Positions 45,532 through 53,472 of a stretch of DNA of 64,000 nucleotides are shown here, in pieces (positions within the stretch are counted from its first letter, which is position 1; every line of letters starts with the position of its first letter). The notes below the pieces were generated by a model, which had not been told where the DNA came from, made no database searches, and was given only the letters and a program-made list of their open reading frames with translations. The DNA lies in assembly GCA_964447285.1 (NCBI GenBank), contig CAYURO010000006.1:1-64000 (forward strand), written 5' to 3'. The position numbers were made by a program, and so were the translations under genes. Origin of the DNA: CAJBNH01 sp964447285. Lineage in GTDB: Bacteria; Myxococcota_A; UBA9042.

Positions 45532-46971
45532 TCACAGCAGCCACTGCAGCTGGGCGTAGGCGGTGTCGTTATCCAGATCCGAGCCCTGCAGCTCGATCCG
45601 GCGGTCGTATTGCAGCTGCAGCCGCAGCTTGTTGCGCATCAGTTGGTAGCCCAGCGCGCCGCTGACCATCGCCTCGTCGGTCGCATCGTCCTGATCCACG
45701 TTCGGGTCGATCAGCTCGAAGCGCACTGCAGCGTTGGCGCGCCAGAAGGCATAACCGGCCTCGGCGACGATGGATTGCCGGTCCAGCTGGGCCGGGATCA
45801 GCGCGGGCGTGGTGGGTTCTTCGACGGGCTTGGCGTTGTCGCGGAGGTACTCGACCATCACGTGTGCGCCGTTCCACTTCAACAGCAAGTCCGCAGACAT
45901 GGCCATCGTGGTGTTGGTGCCACCGTCGCTGTAGACGGCGCCGCCGCCCACCGCCAAGCGCGGCCCACGGTCGGGGCAGCCGATGTCCGCGACCGACTTC
46001 CCGACGCCGCCCAAGGGCTCGACCGACAGGCGACCGACGTAGCTGAGGCCCGAGAACGGGCTGTCTCCCGCCAAAGTATTGCCGCGAAGGCCCGCGTTCT
46101 CCGCGATGCCGGCGTGGAAGGTGCCTGCCCGCTCAAAGGCGTTGAACACACCCAGATGCCACTCGATCCCAAACAGGTCTGGGTACTTGCCGGTCATCAC
46201 GACGCCCAGCTGGCGGAACGGGGCCATCGCCTCGACCGCGAACGGACGCTGCGCCAGTGCCGTGTGGGCCGCGCTCATCATCGCGGACCGCGAGAACGGC
46301 ATCTTCTGCGCGCCGGCGATGACCTTGGAGCCCTTCCACGTGCGGATCGACAACCACGCTTCGTTCAACAGGCTCTCGGCGTCGGCCAGCTCGGCTTCGA
46401 TGCCGGCTTCCATGCCGCGGCCGATGTCGCCCTCGAGGCCGAACCGCGCGCGACGCAAGCCGAAACCCTCGCGCTGGGCCGCGTCGCCGCGCGCCATCTG
46501 ATTGTCCTTGCCCGTCATCAGCGCGGCCTGCAGCTGCACCAGACCCGTGGCCTCGATGTCACCGCGCCGCCCTTCCTGACCGTGCTCACGGGTTTGGTTG
46601 CCGTGCGGGCGTCGCTGGCCATGCCCTTCGCCCATGCCTTTGCGCTTGTCGCACTTGCCTGCCGAGCAAGGACACGCCGACGCGTCGTCACCACAGAACG
46701 CTGCCTTGTCCGCCATGCGCTTGGGGTTGGCGCGCATCGGTCCGTGTCCAGGGCGGAAACCGTGCTTGGACAGCGGCGTCGCTTGCGGTTCCTCGGGAGC
46801 AACGGCGGCCGGAGCGGCATCGACAGGCGCAGCGGCCTCGGACGCAGCAGCGACGGGTGCTGTCGCGGCGGCAGCAGGTTCCGTTGGCGTTGCCGGCGGC
46901 ACGGGTTGTGCGACCGCAGTCACGGCAAAAAGGACGAGAATGAAAGGCAGAACGATGAGATTCCGACGCAT
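45532..46971 (-). CDS. Outer-membrane porin, phosphate-selective OprO/OprP-like
   Basis: A 479-residue outer-membrane protein. Signal peptide VLPFILVLFAVTAVAQ, then a Pro/Ala-rich spacer (22-60) and an unusual insert at about 90-145 with four Cys and many His, Lys and Gly. The barrel region starts near residue 145 and has porin O/P features: FGLRRARFGLEGDIG, EAWLSIRTWKGSKVIAGAQKMPFSR and a closing strand ending in AYAQLQWLL. The last residue is Leu, not the usual Phe. ATG at 46971 with GGGAGGG 6 nt upstream; it is divergent from nth and probably co-transcribed with the PHP-domain gene. Confidence 0.82.
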   Translation of the reverse strand: MRRNLIVLPFILVLFAVTAVAQPVPPATPTEPAAAATAPVAAASEAAAPVDAAPAAVAPEEPQATPLSKHGFRPGHGPMRANPKRMADKAAFCGDDASACPCSAGKCDKRKGMGEGHGQRRPHGNQTREHGQEGRRGDIEATGLVQLQAALMTGKDNQMARGDAAQREGFGLRRARFGLEGDIGRGMEAGIEAELADAESLLNEAWLSIRTWKGSKVIAGAQKMPFSRSAMMSAAHTALAQRPFAVEAMAPFRQLGVVMTGKYPDLFGIEWHLGVFNAFERAGTFHAGIAENAGLRGNTLAGDSPFSGLSYVGRLSVEPLGGVGKSVADIGCPDRGPRLAVGGGAVYSDGGTNTTMAMSADLLLKWNGAHVMVEYLRDNAKPVEEPTTPALIPAQLDRQSIVAEAGYAFWRANAAVRFELIDPNVDQDDATDEAMVSGALGYQLMRNKLRLQLQYDRRIELQGSDLDNDTAYAQLQWLL

Positions 46972-47024
46972 GCGGGGCCCTCCCGGGGCTTGGTGGACCG
47001 GGCGAATGTACCAGAGCAACAGGC

Positions 47025-47052
47025 TTGCCGCCACGTCCGCTCCGGCTATCCT
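47025..47052 (+). promoter_or_regulatory. Putative promoter of nth
   Basis: TTGCCG, a 16-bp spacer, then TATCCT, about 50 bp before the nth ATG. A small perfect hairpin (CCCGGA-TCG-TCCGGG, 47060-47074) lies in the leader. Consensus match by eye only. Confidence 0.3.
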
Positions 47053-47102
47053 CTCGGCCCCCGGATCGTCCGGGTCAGCTGTCGCAGCACGACCGGAGTC
47101 CC

Positions 47103-47726
47103 ATGCAAATTCAAGAGAAATGCGACAGGATCCGCCAACTCCTCGACCGAATGTACCCCGAGGTGCCGGTGCCGCTGGACCACCGCGACGCCTATACGCT
47201 GCTGGTGGCGGTGCTGCTGAGCGCGCAGTGCACGGACAAGCGGGTCAATCTGGTCACCCCCCACCTGTTCGCGCTGGCCGACGAGCCCCGCGGGATGGCG
47301 GCGGCGGGGGCAGAGAAGATCCGCGAGATCATCAGGCCTTGCGGGCTGTCACCGCAGAAGTCCAAGGCGATCGCCGAGCTGTCGCGGATTCTGATCGATC
47401 AGCACGGCGGCGAGGTTCCGGCAGACATGCAGGCGCTGGAACGATTGCCGGGCGTCGGCCACAAGACCGCTTCCGTTGTGATGTCACAGGCTTTTGGTGT
47501 ACCCGCGTTCCCAGTCGATACGCACATCCACCGGCTGGCAGAGCGGTGGGGGCTGTCGTCCGGCCGCAACGTGGTGCAGACCGAGGCCGACCTGAAACGA
47601 CTGTTCCCGCGCGAATCGTGGAACAAGCTGCATTTGCAGATCATTTACTTTGGCAGAGCGCACTGTCCGGCCCGTGGTCACGCCCCCGCGACATGCCCGA
47701 TCTGCGTGTTTGCCAGCGTCGCGTGA
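47103..47726 (+). CDS. nth: Endonuclease III (base-excision repair), atypical Fe-S loop
   Basis: A 207-residue DNA glycosylase/AP lyase that removes oxidised pyrimidines. The helix-hairpin-helix reads LERLPGVGHKTASVV with the catalytic Lys, and VDTHIHRLAERW supplies the catalytic Asp. The C-terminal Fe-S loop is CPARGHAPATCPICVFASVA, with three Cys in a C-x9-C-x2-C spacing, whereas typical Nth has C-x6-C-x2-C-x5-C. The fourth Cys position is Ala and the chain ends there, so the [4Fe-4S] cluster may be altered or absent. The ATG at 47103 has GGAG upstream. Convergent with the next gene, 25 bp apart. Confidence 0.93.
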   Translation: MQIQEKCDRIRQLLDRMYPEVPVPLDHRDAYTLLVAVLLSAQCTDKRVNLVTPHLFALADEPRGMAAAGAEKIREIIRPCGLSPQKSKAIAELSRILIDQHGGEVPADMQALERLPGVGHKTASVVMSQAFGVPAFPVDTHIHRLAERWGLSSGRNVVQTEADLKRLFPRESWNKLHLQIIYFGRAHCPARGHAPATCPICVFASVA

Positions 47727-47751
47727 CCCTTCTCAGCCACTTGCACGCGGG

Positions 47752-49476
47752 CTACGGCTTCGTCGTCTCGCAGATGGGCGGCAACGCGGCCGAGCTCAAC
47801 ACGCAAGTGGTCCCGGGTCCGCACACCTTGGTCGTCGGCGTCCATGGGCCGTAACCTGTCGTTTCGCCTGAGCACTTTGTCGCCGCGATGCCCGTGCAGC
47901 CCGGATACAGCTTGCGCGTCTCGACGGTGCTGCCGTTGCACTGGTACTCGACCGACAAGGCGAGGGTGCTGCATGGGGTGCCCACGGGCTTTAGCGACTT
48001 GGCGGAAATGTCGCAGCAAACGCCGGTGACGCAGCACGTCGCGTCGTTCTGCAGCTCGCACTTGCCGGTCGCGGCCACGCACTTGGCCAGCTGGCAGTCG
48101 TCCGCTTGAGCCGCGAGGTAAGCGCAGTCATCGTCGGTCTTGCAGCAGCCGGCAATCGCAGTGCCCGCGCACAGGCCTTCGCTGGTGCATTTGGTGTTGG
48201 TGGAGCACGCATCGGCGTCGGTGCAGGCGCCCCCTGCATTGACTGACCAGACGTTGTTGGCCTTTGTCGGCTGGCAGGTCTTGCAGCCAAACGCGCCGGG
48301 GGCGGTGGCGCCCGACTTCACGCACTGGCCGTCGATCTGGCAGAAGCCGGCCTTGAGGATGAAGGCGGACTTGTTGATGACCGGTTCGCACACCGTGCAG
48401 TCGGGCATCGCAGGGTCGGACTCACCGGCCGCAAAACACACGCCGCCGACCAGGCACTTGCCCGCAAGCGGCGTCCACTCAGTCGTCGAGATCTTGGGGT
48501 CGCAGGTGCCGCAGCCGGCCGCGTCGGGCTCTCCGGCCGCCACGCACACGCCCTCGATCAGGCAAACGTCGGCCACCAGGGTCCACTGCGAGGTCGACTT
48601 GGTGACGTCGCACGTGGCGCACCACGCACCGCCGTTGGCTTGACCGTCGGGGTGGCAGAGACCGTCGATGAAGCACTTGCCGGGCTTGGGGCTCCAGTCG
48701 TTTGCGGCGAGCGACGGGTTGCATTCTTGGCAGCCGTTGCTGGCGGGGTCGGCCTCACCGGAAGCGCGACACTCGCCTTCGATCAGGCACTTGCCCGCTT
48801 GCACCTTCTGCACACAGCCGCCGGTCGCGGCGTCGCACAGGTCAGCCGTGCAGGTCTTGCCGTCGTTGCAGTTCTTGGGCACGAGCTGGCACGAGCCGGA
48901 CAAGCAAGCAGAGGTCTGACAGCCGTTCCCCGCCGGGCACTCGGCATCGCTGTTGCAGCAGTTCTGAAACGGGATCTGCTTGCACAGGCCGCTGACGCAC
49001 TGGTCGGTGGTGCACTGGTTGGCGTCGTTGCAGTCCGCGTCGGTCCCGCAACCGCAATCGAGTGCGAGCCCCTCGCAGCAGTTGCCGTCGGCCTCGCAAT
49101 TCGCATGGCAATGGCAGGGGTTATCCTCCAGGTAAACGCCGCAGTGGCCGGCGCATGACGTGATGACCTGGGGCACGTCCGGCGCGGCATCCGCATCGTC
49201 GGCATCGGCCAGCGAGTCGGGGTCGGCGTCGGCGGTGGCGTCCGGGTCGGCGTCCACAACGGCTTCCACAGCATCGGGATCCGTGTCAGCCAGGGTGTCG
49301 CTGGCGGTGACGGACTCGTCTGGATCGGGCCAGCTGGTCTCAGCGGCGCTGTCGGCCAGTGGGTCCTGAATGTCGGGTAGCGCAATGGGAGGCTCGACTC
49401 CAAGGCCGCCCGAGCACGCCGCCAATAGCGACGGAATCAGCAGCAGGGGCAACACGTTGCGGGAAACGAACGGCAT
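47752..49476 (-). CDS. Cys-rich lipoprotein with SMB-like domain and W-containing repeats
   Basis: A 574-residue predicted lipoprotein (lipobox LLAAC, Cys21). After an Asp/Ala-rich linker comes a somatomedin-B-like domain (HCHANCEADGNCCEGL), CDD-type repeats (CNDANQCTTDQC, CNDGKTCTADLC), then six modules of about 37 residues of the form CxIxGxCxxxGExxxxxxCxxCxP...W (for example GKCLIEGECRASGEAD). The C-terminus carries one copy of the roughly 80-residue module seen five times in the lipoprotein at 28121 (GVCCDISAKSLKPVG through KVCGPGTTC). The ATG at 49476 has GGAGG upstream. Confidence 0.85.
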   Translation of the reverse strand: MPFVSRNVLPLLLIPSLLAACSGGLGVEPPIALPDIQDPLADSAAETSWPDPDESVTASDTLADTDPDAVEAVVDADPDATADADPDSLADADDADAAPDVPQVITSCAGHCGVYLEDNPCHCHANCEADGNCCEGLALDCGCGTDADCNDANQCTTDQCVSGLCKQIPFQNCCNSDAECPAGNGCQTSACLSGSCQLVPKNCNDGKTCTADLCDAATGGCVQKVQAGKCLIEGECRASGEADPASNGCQECNPSLAANDWSPKPGKCFIDGLCHPDGQANGGAWCATCDVTKSTSQWTLVADVCLIEGVCVAAGEPDAAGCGTCDPKISTTEWTPLAGKCLVGGVCFAAGESDPAMPDCTVCEPVINKSAFILKAGFCQIDGQCVKSGATAPGAFGCKTCQPTKANNVWSVNAGGACTDADACSTNTKCTSEGLCAGTAIAGCCKTDDDCAYLAAQADDCQLAKCVAATGKCELQNDATCCVTGVCCDISAKSLKPVGTPCSTLALSVEYQCNGSTVETRKLYPGCTGIAATKCSGETTGYGPWTPTTKVCGPGTTCVLSSAALPPICETTKP

Positions 49477-49564
49477 TTCGTAGACCTCCGGCTGCGGAGT
49501 GTACGCATGGCCGGGCGCATGGGCCAGAAGGTCGCCCGTCGCGGCGTGGTCAAGGGGGGCGCAG

Positions 49565-49888
49565 CTACACCGGTGGAAGCGCGGCGTCCCCGTCGACAGG
49601 AGGATCCGTCGGGCCGCCTTCCTGAGGTTCCGGCGGCGGCAGAACGCGATCCTCTTCGGGGGGCGGTGGAGGCGTCTCGTCGGTCTGGCCGTCGCCAGGC
49701 GGAGGATCCGGCGCCGTCGGCAAGTCGGAGGACGGTGCGGGATTGGGGCTCTCCGGGACCTCGCGCGCGCCCCGGTGCCCGGCCGACTGCGAGACGCCGG
49801 GTTCCTGCATCCGCACACTGCCTGCAGGGGCGCCACAGCCGACCGACAGAGACGCGAGCACCATCCAGAGTCCGATCCGCAGCTTCAT
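49565..49888 (-). CDS. Small Pro-rich lipoprotein
   Basis: A 107-residue predicted lipoprotein (lipobox SVGC, Cys18). The mature part is low-complexity, rich in Pro, Glu and Asp (DPPPGDGQTDETPPPPPEED), with no recognisable domain. ATG at 49888 behind AGGAGTGGGG. It lies 88 bp upstream of the larger Cys-rich lipoprotein on the same strand and is divergent from the HupE-like gene. Confidence 0.7.
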   Translation of the reverse strand: MKLRIGLWMVLASLSVGCGAPAGSVRMQEPGVSQSAGHRGAREVPESPNPAPSSDLPTAPDPPPGDGQTDETPPPPPEEDRVLPPPEPQEGGPTDPPVDGDAALPPV

Positions 49889-50047
49889 CCCCACTCCTTT
49901 TCCATCCACGTCCGGCACCACCCGTCGTCGGTTCCCGGGTGCAGTTGTCCCTGTTCCGGCCCGCCTGTCAAACCCCAAGCGCCGCAGAACCTTCCCCGCG
50001 GCCATCCCTTGCAGACAGGTCCGGCCGCCTGCCAGACTCCGCGCCCC

Positions 50048-51331
50048 ATGACTCTTGCTGTCCCCATGCCGACCCGACCCACCCGCCGGCCGCTGCCGTT
50101 GCTGCTGTCGGTCCTGACTTTCGCTCTGACGCTTGGCACGCCGGTTCCGGTGCACGCCCACTCGCTGGAGCGCCCGGGGAACGGCATCGTCGTCGACCTG
50201 GCGACGGAGGACGGGCGCGACTTCTCGTTGGTGCTCGCCTTTCACGTCTCCGTGCTCGAGACCTATGCCCGGGTGGCCCGCGACCTGGGGCTGCCCCCCG
50301 ACGCAGACCGCCATGCTCTGGCCGAGGACGCCACCCGGCTGTTCTCATTCGGCACCTGCCAAGTCGGCTTGGCGCCTGTGGAATCGCGGTTCCAGTCGCT
50401 GGTGAAGGGCGCTTTTCTGGGCGTGAGGATGCGCCTGACGTGCCCCGCGGAGACGAAGTTCCTGGCGATCCGCCGGGTGCACGGTCAGGAGCAGAAGACC
50501 CGGGGCGTCGTCTACATCGCCTTGCGCGTGCAGGATCGACCGCCGCAGCGGCTGCTGGTTCCGCCCAGCTCTGAGGGCATCGACGTGCCGCTGGACGGCG
50601 GCAGGGCCACGCTGTCCGGTGAACGCAAGGCCCGCCAGTTTCGCACGGCCGACGCAAGCTCTCGCACTGACCCCAGTGAACCCTTGCCGATCCAGGACTT
50701 TCCAGTGCCGGGTGGCGGCTCGTCGCTCGCCGCGCTGTGGCCGCCGCCGCCGTGGCCGATGCTGCGGACTTGGGCGGTCGAGGGCGCACTGCACCTGGCG
50801 CTGGGTCCCGACCACCTGCTGTTCCTGCTGACGCTGGTGCTTGGCGCGGCGGGCTACGGGCGGCTGCTGCTGGCCGTGCTGGCGTTTTCGCTGGGCCACC
50901 TGACCAGCATGGCGCTAGGCTTGGTGTTCGACGTGCCACCGCCGCCGTGGCTCGACATCGTGATCGGAGGCACCATCGCAACTTCCGCATGGCTGGGGCG
51001 CCACGAGGCGCACGTGGCGACGGGCAAGCTGGTGGCCCTGACGACCGTGTTCGGCCTGATCCACGGCCTGGGCTTCGGCGGCGGGCTGCGACAGCTGGTG
51101 GGAGGTCTGGATACCCTGGCGTGGCCGCTCGTCAGCTTTGGATTGGGCTTGGATTTCGCCCAGATGACGTGGGTCACGGTCGGATTCGCCGCGTGGTGGG
51201 CCGTGCAGCGTCAGGTGAAGGATTCGCTGCATCCGCAGCGTCAGGCGCGAGTGCACGCGTTTGCGGCATGGGCGCTGGTGCTGGCCGGCGTGGGCGCTGG
51301 AGCGTATGGGGCGGTGCGGTGGCTGGGATGA
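50048..51331 (+). CDS. HupE/UreJ-family membrane protein
   Basis: A 427-residue protein with an N-terminal signal sequence (about 15-37, LPLLLSVLTFALTLG, cleavage near VHAHS), an extracytoplasmic beta-rich domain (about 38-235) and a C-terminal bundle of about six hydrophobic helices. The helices carry the HupE/UreJ_2 signatures WAVEGALHLALGPDHLLFL and FGLIHGLGFGGGL. Family members are linked to metal (nickel) uptake for hydrogenase or urease, but no such enzyme genes are nearby, so the substrate is open. No clear Shine-Dalgarno precedes the ATG at 50048; M7 (50066) is an alternative. The following gene starts 18 bp after the stop. Confidence 0.82.
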   Translation: MTLAVPMPTRPTRRPLPLLLSVLTFALTLGTPVPVHAHSLERPGNGIVVDLATEDGRDFSLVLAFHVSVLETYARVARDLGLPPDADRHALAEDATRLFSFGTCQVGLAPVESRFQSLVKGAFLGVRMRLTCPAETKFLAIRRVHGQEQKTRGVVYIALRVQDRPPQRLLVPPSSEGIDVPLDGGRATLSGERKARQFRTADASSRTDPSEPLPIQDFPVPGGGSSLAALWPPPPWPMLRTWAVEGALHLALGPDHLLFLLTLVLGAAGYGRLLLAVLAFSLGHLTSMALGLVFDVPPPPWLDIVIGGTIATSAWLGRHEAHVATGKLVALTTVFGLIHGLGFGGGLRQLVGGLDTLAWPLVSFGLGLDFAQMTWVTVGFAAWWAVQRQVKDSLHPQRQARVHAFAAWALVLAGVGAGAYGAVRWLG

Positions 51332-51349
51332 CCAGAGCGTGAGGGGCCG

Positions 51350-52393
51350 ATGCAGCGAACCCACGACAGATGCAAGCGAAATCGAGCGGCACCAAGGCTG
51401 GTCTGGGTTGTGGTGCTCGTCGCGGTGCTGGGGGCGTGCGAGGCGACGTCGGACTCCGGTGACACAGCGCAACCCAGCCTGGCGGAAAAGCTTTGCACGT
51501 GGACTGAGCACCCGGGCAACCCCCTGATCCAGCCCCCGGACGGCGAGTTCCTGCTGGGCGACCCGACCGTGCTCGCGCCCGCCGAGTCGCCGGACGGCAA
51601 GTGGCACCTGTTCGCCAACAGCCTGCTGGGCATCCACCACCACGTGTCGGCAGACGGGATCGCGTGGCAGCGCCTGAAGCCACCGCTGTTCAGCCTGGGC
51701 GCGATGCGGCCGTTCATCCTGCGCGATGGTGGGCGATACCTGTTGTTCTACGAGCAGTTCAGCGGCTTCGACCAGTCGTCGATCCAGCGCACCGAGAGTG
51801 TCGATCTGGCGACCTGGAGCACGCCCACGACGGTGCTCGAGCCGACGCTCGACTGGGAGAAAGAGGCGTTCGACACGATCGGCAACCCCTACGTTACCCA
51901 CCGCGACGGCAAGTACTGGCTGTACTACAGCGCCTCGACGGTGTTCCTGGCCGACGCGGGCTTCAACGAGCCGCGCTATGTCGGCGTCGCGACGGCGGAT
52001 TCTCTCGACGGCCCGTGGCAGAAGCACCCGCAACCGCTGCTGGGGCCCGATCCCAACGTGTCGTGGCGCAACCACGGCGCCGGGTCGATCAAGCTGCTGG
52101 ACGACGAGGTCGACGGCCAGCGGATCGCGTTGGAGAACGGCATCTACCTGGACGCGGACGGACACTCGCGCAGCGCGATCGCGGTGTTGGCGAGCGACGA
52201 CGGGCTGAAGTGGCGCGAGGTGTGCCCCGGTCCGGTCGTCGTGCCTGGCGTGGGGTGGAAGAAGGCGCTGGTGTACGCGTTCGATACGGCCAGAGAGGGC
52301 GACGCGATTCGCCTGTACTTCAACGCGCGCGACGACTGGAAGGGCGGGGTCGAGCGAATTGGCTTGGCGGAGCTGGGGTTGGCGTTGCCGTAG
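51350..52393 (+). CDS. GH43-like five-bladed beta-propeller lipoprotein
   Basis: A 347-residue predicted lipoprotein (lipobox VLGAC, Cys30). The mature part fits the GH43/GH32/GH62/GH68 beta-propeller fold: HPGNPLIQPPDGEFLLGDPT near the start (catalytic-base-type Asp), repeated blades of the type KWHLFANSLLG, GRYLLFYEQFSG, TIGNPYVTHRDGKYWLYYSA (with Glu and Asp), and SLDGPWQKHPQPLLG. It may cleave arabino- or fructo-type linkages; activity cannot be confirmed without the full catalytic triad. ATG at 51350 with GAGGGG upstream. Converges on the antitoxin gene with a 6-bp gap. Confidence 0.75.
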   Translation: MQRTHDRCKRNRAAPRLVWVVVLVAVLGACEATSDSGDTAQPSLAEKLCTWTEHPGNPLIQPPDGEFLLGDPTVLAPAESPDGKWHLFANSLLGIHHHVSADGIAWQRLKPPLFSLGAMRPFILRDGGRYLLFYEQFSGFDQSSIQRTESVDLATWSTPTTVLEPTLDWEKEAFDTIGNPYVTHRDGKYWLYYSASTVFLADAGFNEPRYVGVATADSLDGPWQKHPQPLLGPDPNVSWRNHGAGSIKLLDDEVDGQRIALENGIYLDADGHSRSAIAVLASDDGLKWREVCPGPVVVPGVGWKKALVYAFDTAREGDAIRLYFNARDDWKGGVERIGLAELGLALP

Positions 52394-52399
52394 CTGGGT

Positions 52400-52834
52400 T
52401 CAGGCGACGCGCGGCAGTTCGACGACCAGCGGTTCGCCGGGACCGGGCTTCAGCTCGCGCAGCTCGTTCTGCAGCAGGTCCATCACCCGGTCGCCCTCGC
52501 CGACCTGCCCCGCCATCCAGATCCGCAGGACTACCTCGGTGTTGTACGCCATGCCGGTGGGTCGCTCGTTCTTGCCCTCCCACTGCGCCACGACCGAGTG
52601 GTTGGCCATGTGCAGGACCTTGGCGAAGTCGGCTTGGCGCAACGACTGCGACTTGCGGATGAAGCGGAGCTCGTCGCCGGTCAGGCGGGCGGGTTTGTGG
52701 AGGAGCAGACGGAAGACGGTGTCCTGCAAGTCGTTGACGTTCGGAGCCGGGAGGCTCTCGCCGCGGAACTCGATCATCGGCGGATCGATCAGCAGGATGG
52801 GGAAGCCGAATTCCATGTACATGACGTTGGGCAT
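52400..52834 (-). CDS. MqsA/YgiT-like HTH antitoxin
   Basis: A 144-residue protein with a helix-turn-helix at about residues 52-90 (GDELRFIRKSQSLRQADFAKVL, NHSVVAQWEGK). This is the C-terminal half of YgiT/MqsA-type antitoxins, including the typical LLHKPARLTGDELRFIRK phrase. The N-terminal CxxC zinc finger of YgiT proteins is missing; instead residues 1-40 have no Cys. The start ATG at 52834 is 3 bp after the toxin stop with GGAGG upstream, so the pair is translationally coupled. The role as antitoxin is inferred from order and family. Confidence 0.75.
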   Translation of the reverse strand: MPNVMYMEFGFPILLIDPPMIEFRGESLPAPNVNDLQDTVFRLLLHKPARLTGDELRFIRKSQSLRQADFAKVLHMANHSVVAQWEGKNERPTGMAYNTEVVLRIWMAGQVGEGDRVMDLLQNELRELKPGPGEPLVVELPRVA

Positions 52835-52837
52835 GGC

Positions 52838-53161
52838 TCAATCCTCCGATCCGGGGCGAATGACCGTCACCACGAGCATCCAATCCTGAAGCACGACCAC
52901 GATTCGCAGAAGACCGCCGTCGACCGACGGTCCGTGGAAGCAGTACGACCACTCCTGCGTCGGCTCATGGAAACGATCGCGCTGCGCGACATGATGCCCG
53001 TTCCGAAGTCCGTGGCGGACGTCCTGGAGCGAGATCTCCCGCTCTGCCCCGCGCTGGCGGGCGGGGCGGGACACGATGAGATGGCCTGTGTCCAGCGCAT
53101 TGTTCACGAGCCGATGCAGGAAGCCCTCTTCCAGCTTCGGGGGCCTCGTGGGTTGCCGCAT
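52838..53161 (-). CDS. DUF4258-type toxin candidate
   Basis: A 107-residue protein matching the DUF4258 pattern: HLIVSRPARQRGAEREISLQDVRHGLRNG near residues 27-55, then WSYCFHGPSVDGGLLRIVVVL and VVTVIRPGSED at the end. DUF4258 proteins are found as toxins next to YgiT/MqsA-type antitoxins and probably act as RNA-degrading or RNA-binding toxins; the activity here is not shown. ATG at 53161 with AAGGGA upstream; an ATG six codons earlier is possible. A good sigma70 promoter (53178-53206) lies directly upstream. Toxin first, antitoxin second, as in mqsRA and higBA. Confidence 0.75.
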   Translation of the reverse strand: MRQPTRPPKLEEGFLHRLVNNALDTGHLIVSRPARQRGAEREISLQDVRHGLRNGHHVAQRDRFHEPTQEWSYCFHGPSVDGGLLRIVVVLQDWMLVVTVIRPGSED

Positions 53162-53177
53162 GGCGTCCCTTCCCGGC

Positions 53178-53206
53178 ATGTTAGCGGTTAACGCGCGCCC
53201 GTTCAA
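53178..53206 (-). promoter_or_regulatory. Promoter of the toxin-antitoxin operon
   Basis: Minus strand TTGAAC, a 17-bp spacer containing GTTAAC, then TAACAT, ending 16 bp before the toxin ATG. This is the best sigma70 match of the window. The expected leader is only about 10 nt, as is common for TA operons. Confidence 0.6.
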
Positions 53207-53230
53207 GCCAAGTCCGACGGTGGACTTGGC
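53207..53230 (-). terminator. Hairpin between the GH31 gene and the TA promoter
   Basis: Nine-base perfect arms (53207-53215 and 53222-53230) with a 6-nt loop. Positioned to end leftward transcription before the TA promoter, whose -35 box begins at the next base; no T-tract. Confidence 0.4.
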
Positions 53231-53472
53231 GCGAGATGATCGTTCGCTGGGGGATTTTGACGCGGGGTGGGGGGGGAAGAAAGACGGGCGGCGGGGGCTA
53301 CGGAGGCGTTGGGGCAGGCGCGGGTGGCGTGTCGCGGGTCTCTAGCGGGACGTCCTTGAGCAGGGGGAACTCCTTAGGGTCGGCGTTCTTCGACGGTCCC
53401 GAAACTCCACCTGAATCTGAAGGGGCACGTTCAGGCCGGAGGGGAAACTTGCGAGGTTTACTGCGAGTCGGC

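Larger units (their letters stand above)
53162..53472. other. 311-bp intergenic region between GH31 gene and TA operon
   Basis: Contains the TA promoter (53178-53206) and a 9-bp hairpin (53207-53230). The rest, G-rich on the plus strand with a Pro/Ser-coding frame on the minus strand, shows no convincing gene. Confidence 0.55.

Noticed and set aside
50048..51331. Hydrogenase or urease cluster suggested by the HupE/UreJ-like protein
   Set aside because: No hydrogenase, urease or nickel-enzyme genes are present nearby, so only the family name is used.
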